From: Serripes groenlandicus
Taxonomy: Eukaryota > Mollusca > Bivalvia > Cardiida > Cardiidae
Direction of reading: 5' to 3'
DNA: 64,000 nt
Assembly: GCA_031761405.1 (NCBI GenBank)
Contig: JASEVX010000001.1
Coordinates: 204,899,675-204,963,674, forward strand
Below the pieces are notes generated by a model. That model did not search any database. It was not told the DNA's origin and saw nothing but the letters and a program-made list of their open reading frames with translations. Shown one piece after another: positions 21,976 through 33,295 of the stretch; the stretch's first letter is position 1, and every line of letters starts with the position of its first letter. The position numbers were made by a program, and so were the translations under genes.

Positions 21976-22320
21976 GAGCCGTCCCGCGAGAAAAACCAAC
22001 ACTATGGACTCTGCGTAAAGTATAGACCCGGATCAGGCTCAGCATGCCACGCAGGCTTACCTGGACCGACACTGTTCGTATCCTGTGGATTTTCTGTTTC
22101 AGGAATAACTTCTGTATACATCTATCCCCCTAAGACGGAATGTGTCGGCCGGATCAGTCTGCGCGGACACTTTTTGCCTCCTGTGCATTTTCCGTTTCAG
22201 GAATCATTACTCTATACCTCTATCCCCCTGAGATGGAATGTGTCGGTCCGGATTAGGCTGATCTGGGTCGATACATGAGGCAGGAGCCATAATGTTGGTT
22301 TTCTCGTGGAACGGCTCATA
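21976..22320 (+). mobile_element. Palindromic MITE (GAGCCGTCCCGCGAG family), long copy with repeated core
   Basis: Ends GAGCCGTCCCGCGAG and CGTGGAACGGCTCAT. The central CTATCCCCCT..GGAATGTGTCGG block occurs twice, suggesting internal duplication. Confidence 0.75.
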
Positions 22321-22329
22321 TGATATTGC

Positions 22330-22566
22330 TTAAACCTTTCCCTCATACGACAATTCTGCAGCAGACGACTTTGAATATACATTGTATTTTGTCAAAAAAT
22401 AGAAAATCTCCATAATTGAATGGATAACCTATGACAAAAAGTGGAAAACATTGTGGCAAAAGGAGAAATTGCACGTTTTGTGCAATTTCTTCTTTTGTCA
22501 CTATGTTTTCAAAAAGCCGTCTGCTGCAGAGGCGTCAGAAAGCGTCTATATGGGGGAAAGGGTTAA
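22330..22566 (-). mobile_element. TTAA-hairpin MITE copy, full length, GCAC/GTGC stem variant
   Basis: TTAAACCTTTCCCTCATACG to GGGGGAAAGGGTTAA; stem TTGCACGTTTTGTGCAA. It lies ten bases after a palindromic MITE. Confidence 0.85.
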
Positions 22567-22757
22567 ACAATACCCAACGCTAGTTTCTTTATCTGTTTTA
22601 TCTTTCAGATAAGCAAAAAATTACGCGAATGCGGTCTTTGTTTCTCAACAGACAGTTAGTTTTCTATGAGTCGCCATTATAAACAATACAGCTCATTTTC
22701 TTTAACTTTGACCCTTTTCTGCAATAATTATAGAATAAGTTGTTCATAGCACACCTA

Positions 22758-22983
22758 AGTATGTTCCCACCTACAGCAAATCTTCAGCAGACGACTTTGA
22801 AAACATCTTGGCAAAAAATTGAAAAATCTCTTTGAAAATAGCATCAACATTGAATAAAGTTGAAAACACTTTGGCAAATGGAGAAATTGCTCGTTTTGAG
22901 CAATTTCTCCTTTTGCCACAGTGTTTTCAAAAATCGTCTGCTGCAGAGGCGACAAAAAGCGTCTATATGAGGGAAAAGGTTAA
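22758..22983 (-). mobile_element. TTAA-hairpin MITE copy, left terminus eroded
   Basis: TGTTCCCACCTACAGCAAAT to GAGGGAAAAGGTTAA; intact hairpin with GTTTT loop. Confidence 0.75.
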
Positions 22984-23157
22984 CGGTAGATTTCCAAGTC
23001 TCATTTGTACCATCTTATTCAACAAAAAGGAACCTTGATATACTTACATGCAGTCGCAAATATCTGTCATATTCCATTCTCTTTTGTTCATATGGAGAGA
23101 AACGCAACCTGTTGAAGTACATGAGAGGAATGGGGCCAACTAAGATTAAATAGGTCG

Positions 23158-23350
23158 ATTAACCCTTTTCCACATACAAATGGTCTAGATGAAATATTGA
23201 TATACACTAATGTGCGTTATAAATGTAACTTTACTTTACTTTAGTGGAGTATTTGTTCAAAACGATCAATTCCTCCTTTTCAGACAAGGTTTTCAATCCT
23301 GTGTTACTATTATTATCTTAGTATTTTGCTGCAGGTATCTTTAATCTTCC
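23158..23350 (+). mobile_element. TTAA-hairpin MITE remnant
   Basis: TTAACCCTTTTCCACATACA at the left; only a weak hairpin arm (TCAATTCCTCCTTTTCAGAC) follows. Confidence 0.45.
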
Positions 23351-23639
23351 CGTAGTAGAACAAAATTGGTGGTTCTTAAACAGATTATTTTGAAAATATG
23401 AGTTGGTGAACTGGTCGCCGTGATATGACTGAAAACCCGAATCAATCAATCTGTTCTTTACTGGTCATTGCATAGCTGGTACTGCATATTTCAGTGGGAA
23501 TTTTTTACCTCATCTGTTAAGACGTAACTTCTTATTAACACTTTAACAAAATTGTCCTCCTTTTATTTATATTAGTGTCATTATAATATTAAATCGTCGA
23601 TGCATCGTGTCCATGACAAATCTTCTTGAAATGTATGAA

Positions 23640-23945
23640 GCCGAGTCTCTAACTAAGTCGGTAACGACACGGGCCGTCAATCCAGGGGTTGTGAGTTTGA
23701 ATCCAAGCTCCACCGACATTCTTTCTGAGGTTTGGCAAAAAGTAAATACGAAAAGCGACATTCGACTTCCTCGAATAGAAACAGTAGATGTGGAAAAGCA
23801 GCCAATTGTTTGGAAATATTTTTGTCTGGTGTATAGGTGTGAGAAGTCAGGAAATACATGGGTAGGTGAACTGGCTGCCGTGATATGATTGAACAAATGT
23901 TGAAAAAAACCGCTAAACCCCAATCAACCAATCAACGAATCAGTT
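23640..23945 (+). mobile_element. SINE family A
   Basis: Head CCGAGTCTCTAACTAAGTCG, GGTTGTGAGTTTGAATCC; tail ending ACCCCAATCAACCAATCAAC. Confidence 0.7.
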
Positions 23946-23949
23946 AATC

Positions 23950-24475
23950 AATTAGGTTTATCAAAATTGTCTGGACCGATTTTAATGAGTTTCCAACTTG
24001 CTTACATTATTGGCTTAACTGCATGCTGGTATTGTGCAATCTCAAGCAAGCATTCAAATAACATATCGATCCACTAACCTCACTTTGGTTTAAGGAGAAT
24101 GTGTCGCTAAGTTATTATTTTAGTTCAAATAGCATGACCCATATTAGGGTCTCGAATACACACAGGTTTGTATTGTTTACCACGACGTCAACAATAAATA
24201 AGGTCAAACAATGGACAATGATATCATTTCTTTCTTTTTTACCCGCCCTCCTTTTTTTTCTCATGGCTGAACGCGAATATTATACTTTAATGAGTGACTT
24301 TGAGTTCATTGGGCAAGATACAAGATATATCACCCTCTTTTTTAAATTCATTTCACTTATATAGGTCCGAATGTAAAGAAAGTCACGTTTACATGGACTT
24401 CAGTGCAAATGTAGATCTATAACAGAAAACAAACTGTAACTTCCTTTTTCTTTGAGGTTGAAGTGAAGTTTTCAT
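23950..24475. other. No gene seen
   Basis: An 87-codon plus frame at 24101-24364 has a hydrophobic run, but no splice or family support. It is probably chance. Confidence 0.45.
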
Positions 24476-24478
24476 AAT

Positions 24479-24748
24479 ATGAGCTGTTCCATTAGAGAAA
24501 ACCAACATTATGTTCTCTGCGTAATATATCGACCCAGATCAGCCTATGCAATCCGCAGAGGCTAATCTGGGCCGACACATTCCGTCTCAGGGGGATAAAG
24601 GTAAAGAGTAATGATTCCCGAAAGAGAAAATCCACAGGAGGCGAACAGTGTCTGTCCGGGTTAGCCTGCGCGACATACTTAGGCTGATCCGGATTGATGT
24701 TTTACGCAGGATCCACAACGTTGTGTTGTTCGTGGAACGGCTCATATG
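24479..24748 (+). mobile_element. Palindromic MITE (GAGCCGTCCCGCGAG family), full length
   Basis: Ends ATGAGCTGTTCCATTAGAG and GTGGAACGGCTCATAT, with an ATAT-type flank on both sides that fits a TA target. Confidence 0.75.
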
Positions 24749-24937
24749 TCGAGCTGTTTGTGCTGAACGGCTTCTAAAAATACAAGCAGACAGCTTTTTA
24801 GCGTCAAAGTCGGCGTCATAGAAATTGTCATCATATTTATTTCTCCTGAAAGACCGGATTTTGGGATCCATTTATTGGCATTACCATGATACACACATTT
24901 ACCAATCGCTTGCAAAAAATGATTGATTGTTTGGTGT

Positions 24938-25168
24938 TTAACCCTTTCCCTCATACGACATTTCTGCAGCAGACGACTTTGAACATATTTTGTCAAAAAA
25001 ATGGAAAATCTCTATAATTGAATGGATAACCTATGACTAAAAGTGGAAATCATTGTGTCAAAAGGAGAAATTGCTCGTTTTGACCTATTTCTTCTTTTGT
25101 CACTATGTTTTCAAAAAGCCGTCTGCTGCAGAGGCGTCAGAAAGCGTCTATATGAGGGAAAGGGTTAA
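24938..25168 (-). mobile_element. TTAA-hairpin MITE copy, full length
   Basis: TTAACCCTTTCCCTCATACG to GAGGGAAAGGGTTAA. The right hairpin arm is damaged (GACCTATTTCTTC). Confidence 0.85.
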
Positions 25169-25386
25169 CGCCGTTTCATTTTTCTTTTCAAATATATCAC
25201 GGTACTACTGATCAATTTATCCAGAAACCAGATAGTCAGACGTAATGCTGACCCCTTATTCGTGAGCGCCTATGAGGGCAGCCATTACTACCATTTTTAA
25301 AGTCTTTGGTATAATTCGTTCGGGGATCGAACATGCGACCTCCCGCACCCGATGCGGAAGCTCTAGCACTACACAACACAGAGGCA
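25166..25386 (-). mobile_element. SINE family B, minus strand
   Basis: Reverse of head GCTTCCGCATCGGGTGCGGG and GTTCGATCCCCGAACG, with a tail starting at AACGCCGTTTC next to a MITE end. Confidence 0.65.
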
Positions 25387-25429
25387 GTATCGCAATAAAT
25401 GAGCAATACGACACCACATACTATTTACC

Positions 25430-25657
25430 AACCCGTTCCCTCATATAGACCCTTTCTGACGCCTCTGCAGCAGACGGCTTTTTGAAAACATAGTGACAAA
25501 AGAAGAAATTGCTCAAAACGAGCAATTTCTCCTTTTGCCACAATGTTTTCCACATTTAGTCATAGGTTATCTATTCACTTATAGAGATTGTCTATTTTTT
25601 GACAAAATATGTTCAAAGTCGTCTACTGCAGAATTGTCGTATGAGGGAAAGGGTTAA
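25430..25657 (+). mobile_element. TTAA-hairpin MITE copy, full length
   Basis: AACCCGTTCCCTCATATAGA to GAGGGAAAGGGTTAA; intact hairpin. It shares its right TTAA with the next copy. Confidence 0.8.
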
Positions 25658-25836
25658 CCTTTACCCACTTTCTGATAGGTCTGGAAAAAATGCTCATAAT
25701 GAGCAAATTATCTTTTTACCACAATGATTTCAAATGTATTCAATAATTATACTTTAATTTCTTCGAGTTTCCATATTTTTTACTGAATCTTTCAAAGTCG
25801 TCTGCTGCAGATCTGTTGTATGATGGAAAGCGTTAA
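25654..25836 (+). mobile_element. TTAA-hairpin MITE copy, abutting the previous one
   Basis: TTAACCTTTACCCACTTTCT to GATGGAAAGCGTTAA, with reduced left arm. Confidence 0.7.
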
Positions 25837-26099
25837 CCCTTTCTGTATTAATGGATTAATGTGTTTTGAATAATGATTATAAGTAGCGAATGTTGTAGAC
25901 CAAGATTATAATGCATAAAATGTACTTGCAGATCTTTCTAGTCTGCGTTTTATGCAAAATTGTAAAATATCTTTATATAACATAAGAAATGTTGATTATG
26001 GAAAAGAGTTGAAAACCTTGTGAGCAATTTCTTTTTTTGGCACAATGATTTCAAAAATCCTCTGTTTCTGTTACCTTCCTGATAATTATATAATAGTAT

Positions 26100-26292
26100 T
26101 TAACCCTTAGACGCATTTTGACGCATCTGCAGCAGAAGACTTTTTTAAAAAATTGAGCAATTTCTCCTTTTGCCACAAAGTTTTCAATTTTGTTCAGTAA
26201 TTATACCTACAATATTAGAGATTTTCCATATTCTTTAGTAGACATTCTTAAAGTCGTCTGCTGCAGATTTGTTGTATGTAGAAGAGGGTTAA
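26100..26292 (+). mobile_element. TTAA-hairpin MITE copy, left hairpin arm deleted
   Basis: TTAACCCTTAGACGCATTTT to GTAGAAGAGGGTTAA. Confidence 0.65.
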
Positions 26293-26504
26293 AGTAACAA
26301 ACAGCAATGTCTCCATCAAGTATAAGCTTTTCTTTAAATTAATGAAAGAAATGCCTTTCTTAGCGGGATACATGCATTTCAAGGTGAAATTACAATCGAA
26401 AGGATTAAAGAAATGTAACTTTAACTCGGCGACATATCCTGTCGGCCAGAACGTCCCCGAAAAATTAAATATTACTTATAATCCGGTCATTTTAGGAATA
26501 CAGA

Positions 26505-26770
26505 TGAGCCATTCCACGAGAAAACCAACATTATGGACTCTGCGTAATGTATCGACCCATATTAGCCTGCGAAGTCCGCGCAGTCTAATCCGGGCCGACA
26601 CATTCCGTCTCAGGGGATTAGAGGTATAGAGTAATGATTCCTAAAACAGAAACTCCTCAATAGGCGAAAAGTGTCTGTCAGTGTTAACCTGTGTGACATG
26701 CTTAGGCTGACCCGGGTCGATACTTTACGCACAGTCACACAATGTTGGATTTTCTCGCGGAACGGCTTAG
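26505..26770 (+). mobile_element. Palindromic MITE (GAGCCGTCCCGCGAG family), full length
   Basis: Ends ATGAGCCATTCCACGAGAAA and TTTCTCGCGGAACGGCTTAG, with the usual GGGATTAGAGGTATAGAG centre. Confidence 0.75.
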
Positions 26771-27189
26771 ATCGTCTGCCACATTCTATCATTTTTAAAT
26801 GTCGTCTGTGGAGCAGGAATGTTAAATACCGGTAATCCAATTAGGGAATGATAAACCCCGGCCTTGAACATAATGGTTAAACTATGTTATAATCCCTAAA
26901 TAATGTTATCCTTTCCAATCAATGGATACTATCTAAGGTAGCTGTAGTACACATTGTATTTTTTTTTCAAAACCCATAGCAGTCGTGACATAGAAAAAAC
27001 GACCGTGGGAAATACGGGGCCAGTCAAAATCCTGATCGGCTAATCGCATACTGACCTGAAACTTCACCGGTCAAAAGAAGATTTACAAATTTGCAATCTG
27101 ATTAGACCCCGTTTAAATCGTTTACTCGAAGAGGTTTTATCACTCACGTACATCCTGAAAACGGTGTGCGTTAAAATGTCTACAGGCTT

Positions 27190-27380
27190 GTTCTGTTTTA
27201 TTTGGGGTTTTACGCCGTTTTTAACATTATATCACGGCGACAGTTTCATTATTCATGATCCCTGGGTTAAACAAACTAGTACTAGACTAGGAAATGTTCG
27301 TTGCCAATGGGCAATCCACCATGGCCGCCGCAGCGCGTCTGGGGATCTGATCCGGGACGCCATCAATGGCATAGGACGAA
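27190..27380 (-). mobile_element. SINE with GGCGTAAAACCCC tail, minus strand, degenerate
   Basis: GGGGTTTTACGCCGTTTTTA and ATATCACGGCGACAGTTTCA form the reverse tail; the rest resembles family F. Confidence 0.5.
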
Positions 27381-27444
27381 ATACCATTCAAGACATGGTA
27401 TTATTAAAACAACATTGCGAGCACTGATAAATCGATCACAATAA

Positions 27445-28550
27445 CACCATTATTGTATTCATTACATGTATTTAGTTTTATTCATTGCATGTATTTACAT
27501 TTATACATTACATGTATTTACTTGTATTCATTGCTTGTATTTACTTGTATTAATTTCATTTATTTTCTTGTATTCACTACATGTATAGTCTTGTGTTCGT
27601 TACATTTATTTAATGTTATTCATTAAATGTTTTCACACTTATTCATTACATGTATTTACGTATATTCATTAAATGTATTTACTTGTATTCAGTACATGTA
27701 AACTGTTATTCATTTCATTACATGTATTTACCTTTATTCAATTCATAACATATATTTACTTGTATTCATTACATGTATTTACTTTTATTCAGTACATGTA
27801 TTTACTTTTATTCACTACATGTATTTACTTTTATTCATTCATTTGTTCTTTCACGTTTTATTCAATTCATTACATGTATTTACTTTAATCAATCATTTGT
27901 TCTTTCACGTTTTATTCAATTCATTATTATATTTACTTGCATTCAGTACATGTATTTACTTTTATTAAATTAATTACATGTATTTACTTGTTTTCATTAC
28001 ATGTATTTACTTTTATTCATTACCATGTATTTACTTTTATTCATTACATGTATTTACTTTTTATTACATTAATTACATGTATTTCCTTGTTTTCATTACA
28101 TGTATTTACTTTTATTCATTACCATGTATTTACTTTTATTCATTACATGTATTTACTGTTATTCATTACACGTATTTACTTTTATTCAGTACATGTATTT
28201 ACTTTTATTAAATTAATTACATGTATTTACTTGTTTTCATTACATGTATTTACTTTTATTCATTACCATGTATTTACTTGTTTTCATTACATGTATTTAC
28301 TTATATTCAGTATATGTAATTACTTTTATGCATTACATGTTTTTACTTTTAATCATTACATGTATTTACTTATATTCATTACATGTATTTACTTGATTTC
28401 ATTACATGTATTTACTTTTATGCATTAAATGTTTTTACTTTTATTCATTACATGTATTTACTTGTATTCATTACATGCATTTACTTGTATGCATTACATG
28501 TATTTACTTGTATTCATTACATGTATTTACTTGTATTCATTCACTTGTTA
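27445..28550 (+). repeat. 23-24 bp minisatellite, ~1.1 kb
   Basis: Unit CATTACATGTATTTACTTTT plus ATT with many single-base and length variants; higher-order blocks occur (27937-28080 resembles 28081-28240). The open frame across 27937-28428 (repeated MYLLVFITCIYF) comes from the repeat and is not a gene. Confidence 0.9.
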
Positions 28551-28892
28551 TTTCACTTTTACATCCTTGTTAGTTTTTTATATAAAGAAAGAATAAAGAA
28601 AAAGAAATACATTTCATAAAGCCATGTATACACCTTGTTCGTGCAAGAACATATACATTACTTGTACATTATATGCAACTTTGTTCAGTAACTCTGTAAT
28701 ATAAGAAGGTTTTCAACCCCATAACTTCCCGTTTCACCCTTACTATTTTCGAATATCTTGTATCACATTTTTGATATAAATTACTAAAAAATCAGGGAGA
28801 TAATTTCTTGGAAGAAGACACACCTCTGTAGTTTTACATATACTCTTCAAAACGGCTGAGGTAAAAAGTGTCTAACTTTGGTAGCTTCATTC

Positions 28893-29018
28893 ATCTTCAC
28901 CAGTGGGCCAGTTGCCTGGACATATTGTTGTATGCACTAACTGTGCGAGAGATTCAGACTTGGCCGCCGCGATATAACTTAAATACGGTTGTAAACTTCG
29001 TTAAACCCCAATTATTCA
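28893..29018 (+). mobile_element. SINE family A, 3' half
   Basis: CAGTTGCCTGGACATATTGT, GGCCGCCGCGATATAAC, CTTCGTTAAACCCCAATTAT. A shorter tail-only piece is at 23385-23455. Confidence 0.55.
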
Positions 29019-29324
29019 ATAATTTTAAGAGTGTCTGTCTTACGTAAGCGTGACACTGATGACAAGCGGTTAACGTGACAGGGTGACAGAACACTTTCCG
29101 ATCATTACTCGCCTATTTGAATAGTCGTAATTAGAGTGATATATGTGAAGAACACTTTGCGGTTATCAGGTCACCTTGTCATTCCATTGTCCGAGACTGG
29201 TTGACCACCCTGACCCATTACCCGTATTCGTAATTGTCCATCTGTTTATGCTAATTTCAAACCTTTAACGAATGCGGACTCATTTTGACCAATCTGCAGC
29301 CGACTAGTTCTGGAATTGTGACAC

Positions 29325-29482
29325 AAGTTTAACGCCATTTTCAACGATTTTTCAGTTATATCATGGCGGCCAGTTCAACTATTCATGCCTCTCCTGGCTT
29401 TCTTACACCAGTACTCCACACAGCTTACTTTCCAAGCAGTTGGTGAAAGACGATGAAAGACGAATGACGCATGTCACAGTGA
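29325..29482 (-). mobile_element. SINE family A, minus strand, 3' half
   Basis: AACGCCATTTTCAACGATTT, GCCAGTTCAACTATTCATG, ACCAGTACTCCACACA in reverse order of 19255. Confidence 0.6.
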
Positions 29483-29742
29483 CTTTTGGGACAAAAGGAA
29501 ATATTGTTCACGAAGAGCAATTTCTCGTTTTATCACAATGTTTTCAACTCTATTATATGGTTATTCTTCTATATAAAGAGATCTACCATGCCTTTACCAA
29601 GCTGTTTTAAAAGTCGTCTGTTACATATTTATGATCTGTCGGCATGTGTTTATTCCCATCCTGCTTGATGTAGTGTGAACATTAAATAACCGCAGACACA
29701 AGCATACATTATTCGAAACTATTTAGTTATTGAATGTTATTT

Positions 29743-30016
29743 GCCTCGGTGGTGTAGTGGTAGAGCTTCCGCCTCGGGTGCAAGAGGTCATAGGTTCTAT
29801 CCCCGGCCGTGTCAAACCAAAGGCTTACACAGATAGTAATGGCTGCCCTCCTTTGCGCTCAGGATTGCCGGGTTAACATTATGACTGACTCGCTGGAATC
29901 AGGATAAATGAACCAGAAGTAATTGTAATTTACCCAGGAAACGACGTGATATCGCTGAAAAAGTATAGAAATTGGCGTAAAAAACCCCAACATCAATCAA
30001 TCAATCAATCAATCAG
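29743..30016 (+). mobile_element. SINE family B, full length
   Basis: Head GCCTCGGTGGTGTAGTGGTA, GAGCTTCCGCCTCGGGTGC, B box GGTTCTATCCCC; body GGCTGCCCTCCTTTGCGCTC; tail GGCGTAAAAAACCCC with (CAAT)n. Confidence 0.75.
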
Positions 30017-30390
30017 AGTGTTCGTATACTGATCCCATTTCGCTAAAGACAAGTAAAATGATTACCGATTGTCTCGAGGTTATACTAATATTCAAGATGG
30101 TACCGTATTTTCGGGTGAAGTGGTCCGAATAAAGTATTCAGCCGTCCGCGGTCAATGACTTCTCACAATACATAAGATTTCAAATGTGCCTAAATAAGCT
30201 AAGAGGCTTATGCCGGATCAGAGCCATCGGTCTCTATAATTACTGTAAACTGTAATTACAGTGCATTACAGTTTAAATATATTAAACGGAAAAGGACATT
30301 CCGTTGAATATGAATAACCTTTTAGCAGCAATGTGTTAGTCAGTTACTTTTCATTCTCTTTAGCACTATAGGTAGCCCTGATGTAGGTGA

Positions 30391-30530
30391 TCGTCTCGGT
30401 TGTGTAGTGCTAGAAAGTCCGCTTCGGGTGCGGGAGGTCTCGGGTTAGATCCCCACCCAGGTCATTCTAAATAATTTTATATAGTTGTAATGGCTCTCGC
30501 TTTGCCGCTTCAGGACTGTGGGATCATTTC
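30391..30530 (+). mobile_element. SINE family B, 3' truncated
   Basis: Head GTCTCGGTTGTGTAGTGCTA to CTTCAGGACTGTGGGATC, cut by a MITE fragment (GTCGTCTGCT). Confidence 0.65.
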
Positions 30531-30856
30531 GAAGTCGTCTGCTCAATTTTTGTATTATGTCAGAAAGGGATAAATTATCGAATAGTATCAGATATTTTGG
30601 ATCTCCTTGTTTAAGGTAAACAACGAACCACTGATTCATCATTGACAAGGGTAAAACTGGAGAAGATAAAATAAAACTGGAGTATAATAGCCATTAGTCA
30701 AAACGTGAACAATATACTAGCGGATCGAATATCTAATTACTACTTTACACCAGTTTTCCCACGAAGAAAATACTTCACACAAAATGGATGGATGATCTTG
30801 TTTACTTCTTGATCGCGCGTGGCTTTTTTTTCTCTCCCTTTTTTGTTTGCTCTGAC

Positions 30857-31131
30857 AGCCGATCCCCGGTATAGCCCAGTCTGTAGCCACGCAGGCTGTC
30901 AATCTGCGGGTTGAGTGTTCGAACCCCAGCTCTGCCAATATTCTTTCCGACGTTTGACAACAGTTACCGAGACAAACGTCATTCGTCTTCCACCAATGAT
31001 CAAATAACAGTCTGGTGTGTGGAGTACTGGTATGAGAAAGCCAGGAAATACATGGGTATGTGAACTGCCCGCCGTGATATGACTGTAGAATTGTTGAAAA
31101 ACGGCGTTCAACCCCAATCAACCAATCATTG
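30857..31131 (+). mobile_element. SINE family A
   Basis: Head GCCGATCCCCGGTATAGCCC with GTC-type loop; tail AAAACGGCGTTCAACCCC and (CAAC)n. Confidence 0.7.
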
Positions 31132-31301
31132 CAGTGTCTACAGTCGGTTCGATTACTTCTACTGGTTTTTTGGTAAGATTGACGAAGAAGATGCTGAAGA
31201 TTATGATTGTGATAGAAGAGAAGAATTCGGAAGAGAAATCAAGAAGAACGGGTTTGGTAGCCATTCTGATGAAATTCAAGTAATGTCGTTGGAAACTAAC
31301 A

Positions 31302-31483
31302 TTAACCCTTTCCACCCCAAATACACACACTATGACGGCTTAATGAGCAATTTCCCCCCTTTTGCCGCAGAATGTTCAACTCTATTAGAAATTATCCTTT
31401 CAATTATAGAAAGTTAGCCTATGTTTGCCAAGATGTTTTAAAATTCGGCTGCTGCTGACGTGATGTTTGTGGGAAAGAGTTAA
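31302..31483 (+). mobile_element. TTAA-hairpin MITE copy
   Basis: TTAACCCTTTCCACCCCAAA to GTGGGAAAGAGTTAA; left hairpin arm deleted. It shares its TTAA with the next. Confidence 0.65.
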
Positions 31484-31719
31484 CCCTTTCCCTCAAATAG
31501 ACGCTTTCTGACGGTTCTGCAGTCTCTGCAGCAGACGGCTTTTTGAAAACATAGTGACAAATGAAGAAATTGCTCAAAACGAGCAATTTCCCCTTTTTCT
31601 ACAATGTTTTTCCACTTTTAGTCATAGGTTATCCATTCAATTATAGAGATTTTCTATTTTTTGACAAAATATGTTCAAAGTCGTCTGCTGCAGAATTGTC
31701 GTATGAGAGAAAGGGTTAA
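31480..31719 (+). mobile_element. TTAA-hairpin MITE copy, full length
   Basis: TTAACCCTTTCCCTCAAATA to GAGAGAAAGGGTTAA; a short duplication TCTGCAG near the left end; intact hairpin. Confidence 0.8.
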
Positions 31720-32004
31720 AGCGTATTACATCAAGGTTGTTGTTGGTTTTTCATTTTCTAACTTAGTTCTTGTAAGTATCCCTTGGATAATGATGGTTAA
31801 GCGTACTTATTCCTGTGTAAATATGGCCCGGTACTTCGAAGACAAACAAATCTCAAAATAAAAAGCACAAACAAAGGCGTTTAACCATTTATATGGAAAT
31901 ACGAAGCCGACGCTTGAAGTGTGCACATGAAACTGAGAGAGAACGGGTACCAGACGGCACGTTTAGAATGCGGCAGATGACTTTAGGGGACAGCTGCGTA
32001 ACGC

Positions 32005-32235
32005 TTAACCCTTTCCCTCATATAGAACGCTTTATGACGCCTCTGCAGCAGTCGGCTTTTTGAAAACATAGTGACAAAAGACGAAATTGCACAAAACGTG
32101 CAATTTCTCCTTTTGCCACAATGTTTTCCACTTTTTGTCGTAGGTTATCCATTCAATTATAGAGATTTTCTATGTTTTGACAAAATACGTTCAAAGTCGT
32201 CTGCTGCAGAATTGTCGTATGAGGGAAAGTGTTAA
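32005..32235 (+). mobile_element. TTAA-hairpin MITE copy, full length, GCAC/GTGC stem variant
   Basis: TTAACCCTTTCCCTCATATA to GAGGGAAAGTGTTAA; stem TTGCACAAAACGTGCAA. Confidence 0.85.
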
Positions 32236-32616
32236 CTTGATATTAGCCACCATCGACAACCTGTCCTATCCAATATGAACTCTTCGGATTGAATTTCAAT
32301 ATGTCGAAAGTTATATGCTATGTGTTCTCTATTGCATTCTGATGTTTTTAAAAAATAAAATAAAAAAAATATCATTTATTAATTAATTAATTATATTGCG
32401 ATTGTGAAGATTACAAGCGTGTATATATGCAAAAAATTGTATATACACCAATATTGTGTTGTATTATTTTGTATGTTTCACTGTTGCATGCATTACTTAC
32501 CACATTACATGGGTCTATGACCTTCTTGTGAAATTTTGAATAAAACTCAACTATATATTTCTGTGACTATTTGTTTTATTTCTTATATACTCGATCACAA
32601 CAAATATTGACCTCCT

Positions 32617-32748
32617 CGGCCGGGTCATACCAATTGATTCGCTGGTACCAGGATAAAAGGACCAGTAGTACTGGTAACTTACCCAGGAAATGCTGGTGAA
32701 GTAACTGAAACATTGTTAAGATTGGCGTTAAACACCATACGCACAAAA
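32617..32748 (+). mobile_element. SINE family B, 3' half
   Basis: GGCCGGGTCATACCAATTG, CAGGATAAAAGGACCAGTAG, tail GATTGGCGTTAAACACC; it abuts a palindromic MITE. Confidence 0.6.
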
Positions 32749-32753
32749 CAACA

Positions 32754-33020
32754 TATGAGCCGTCCCGCGAGAAAACCAACATTATGGTCTCTGCGTAATG
32801 TATCGACCCGGATCAGCCTAAGCATGCCGCGCAGGCTAACTCGGATAGACACTTTTCGCCTCCTGTGGATTTTCTGTTTCAGGAGTCATTACTCTATACC
32901 TCTATCCCCCCTGAGATGGAATGTGTCGGCCCGGATCAGTCTGCGCGGACTGCGCAGGCTGATCTGGGTCGATACATTACGCAGAGGTCATAATGTTGGT
33001 TTTTCTCGCGGGACGGCTCA
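32754..33020 (+). mobile_element. Palindromic MITE (GAGCCGTCCCGCGAG family), full length
   Basis: Ends TATGAGCCGTCCCGCGAGAA and CTCGCGGGACGGCTCA; the best-preserved termini in the window. It is inserted directly after a SINE tail. Confidence 0.8.
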
Positions 33021-33295
33021 GTCATAATATTGACGGAGTACACTTTGGACAATGCAAATCATATCCCCTTCTGGTATTGTATACACATCAGGGACATAAG
33101 TGTTCTGACGCCGTGTTGTAAATAAATAACGGTTTAAACGGCGAGTGTCCTAAACACATACAAAAAACCTATTGTCCCAGCTGCTGGTGGCAAATATATC
33201 CAATTTAGAATAACAGCTTGTTTAGACAGTTTGCGCCATAGTAAACATCATAGATCGAAGTTGAGCAATTCTTTACGGGAAAACAAATACCTTTC

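Noticed and set aside
27937..28428. 163-codon ORF rich in Tyr, Phe and Ile (MYLLVFITCIYF repeats)
   Set aside because: It is the 23-24 bp minisatellite read in one frame; units of varying length shift the frame and other frames are similarly open.
29746..29818. tRNA-like sequence with good A and B boxes
   Set aside because: It is the head of SINE family B, repeated at least nine times here.
30240..30280. TACTGTAAACTGTAATTACAGT inverted repeat
   Set aside because: Short AT-rich palindrome with no relatives in the window; too small to interpret.
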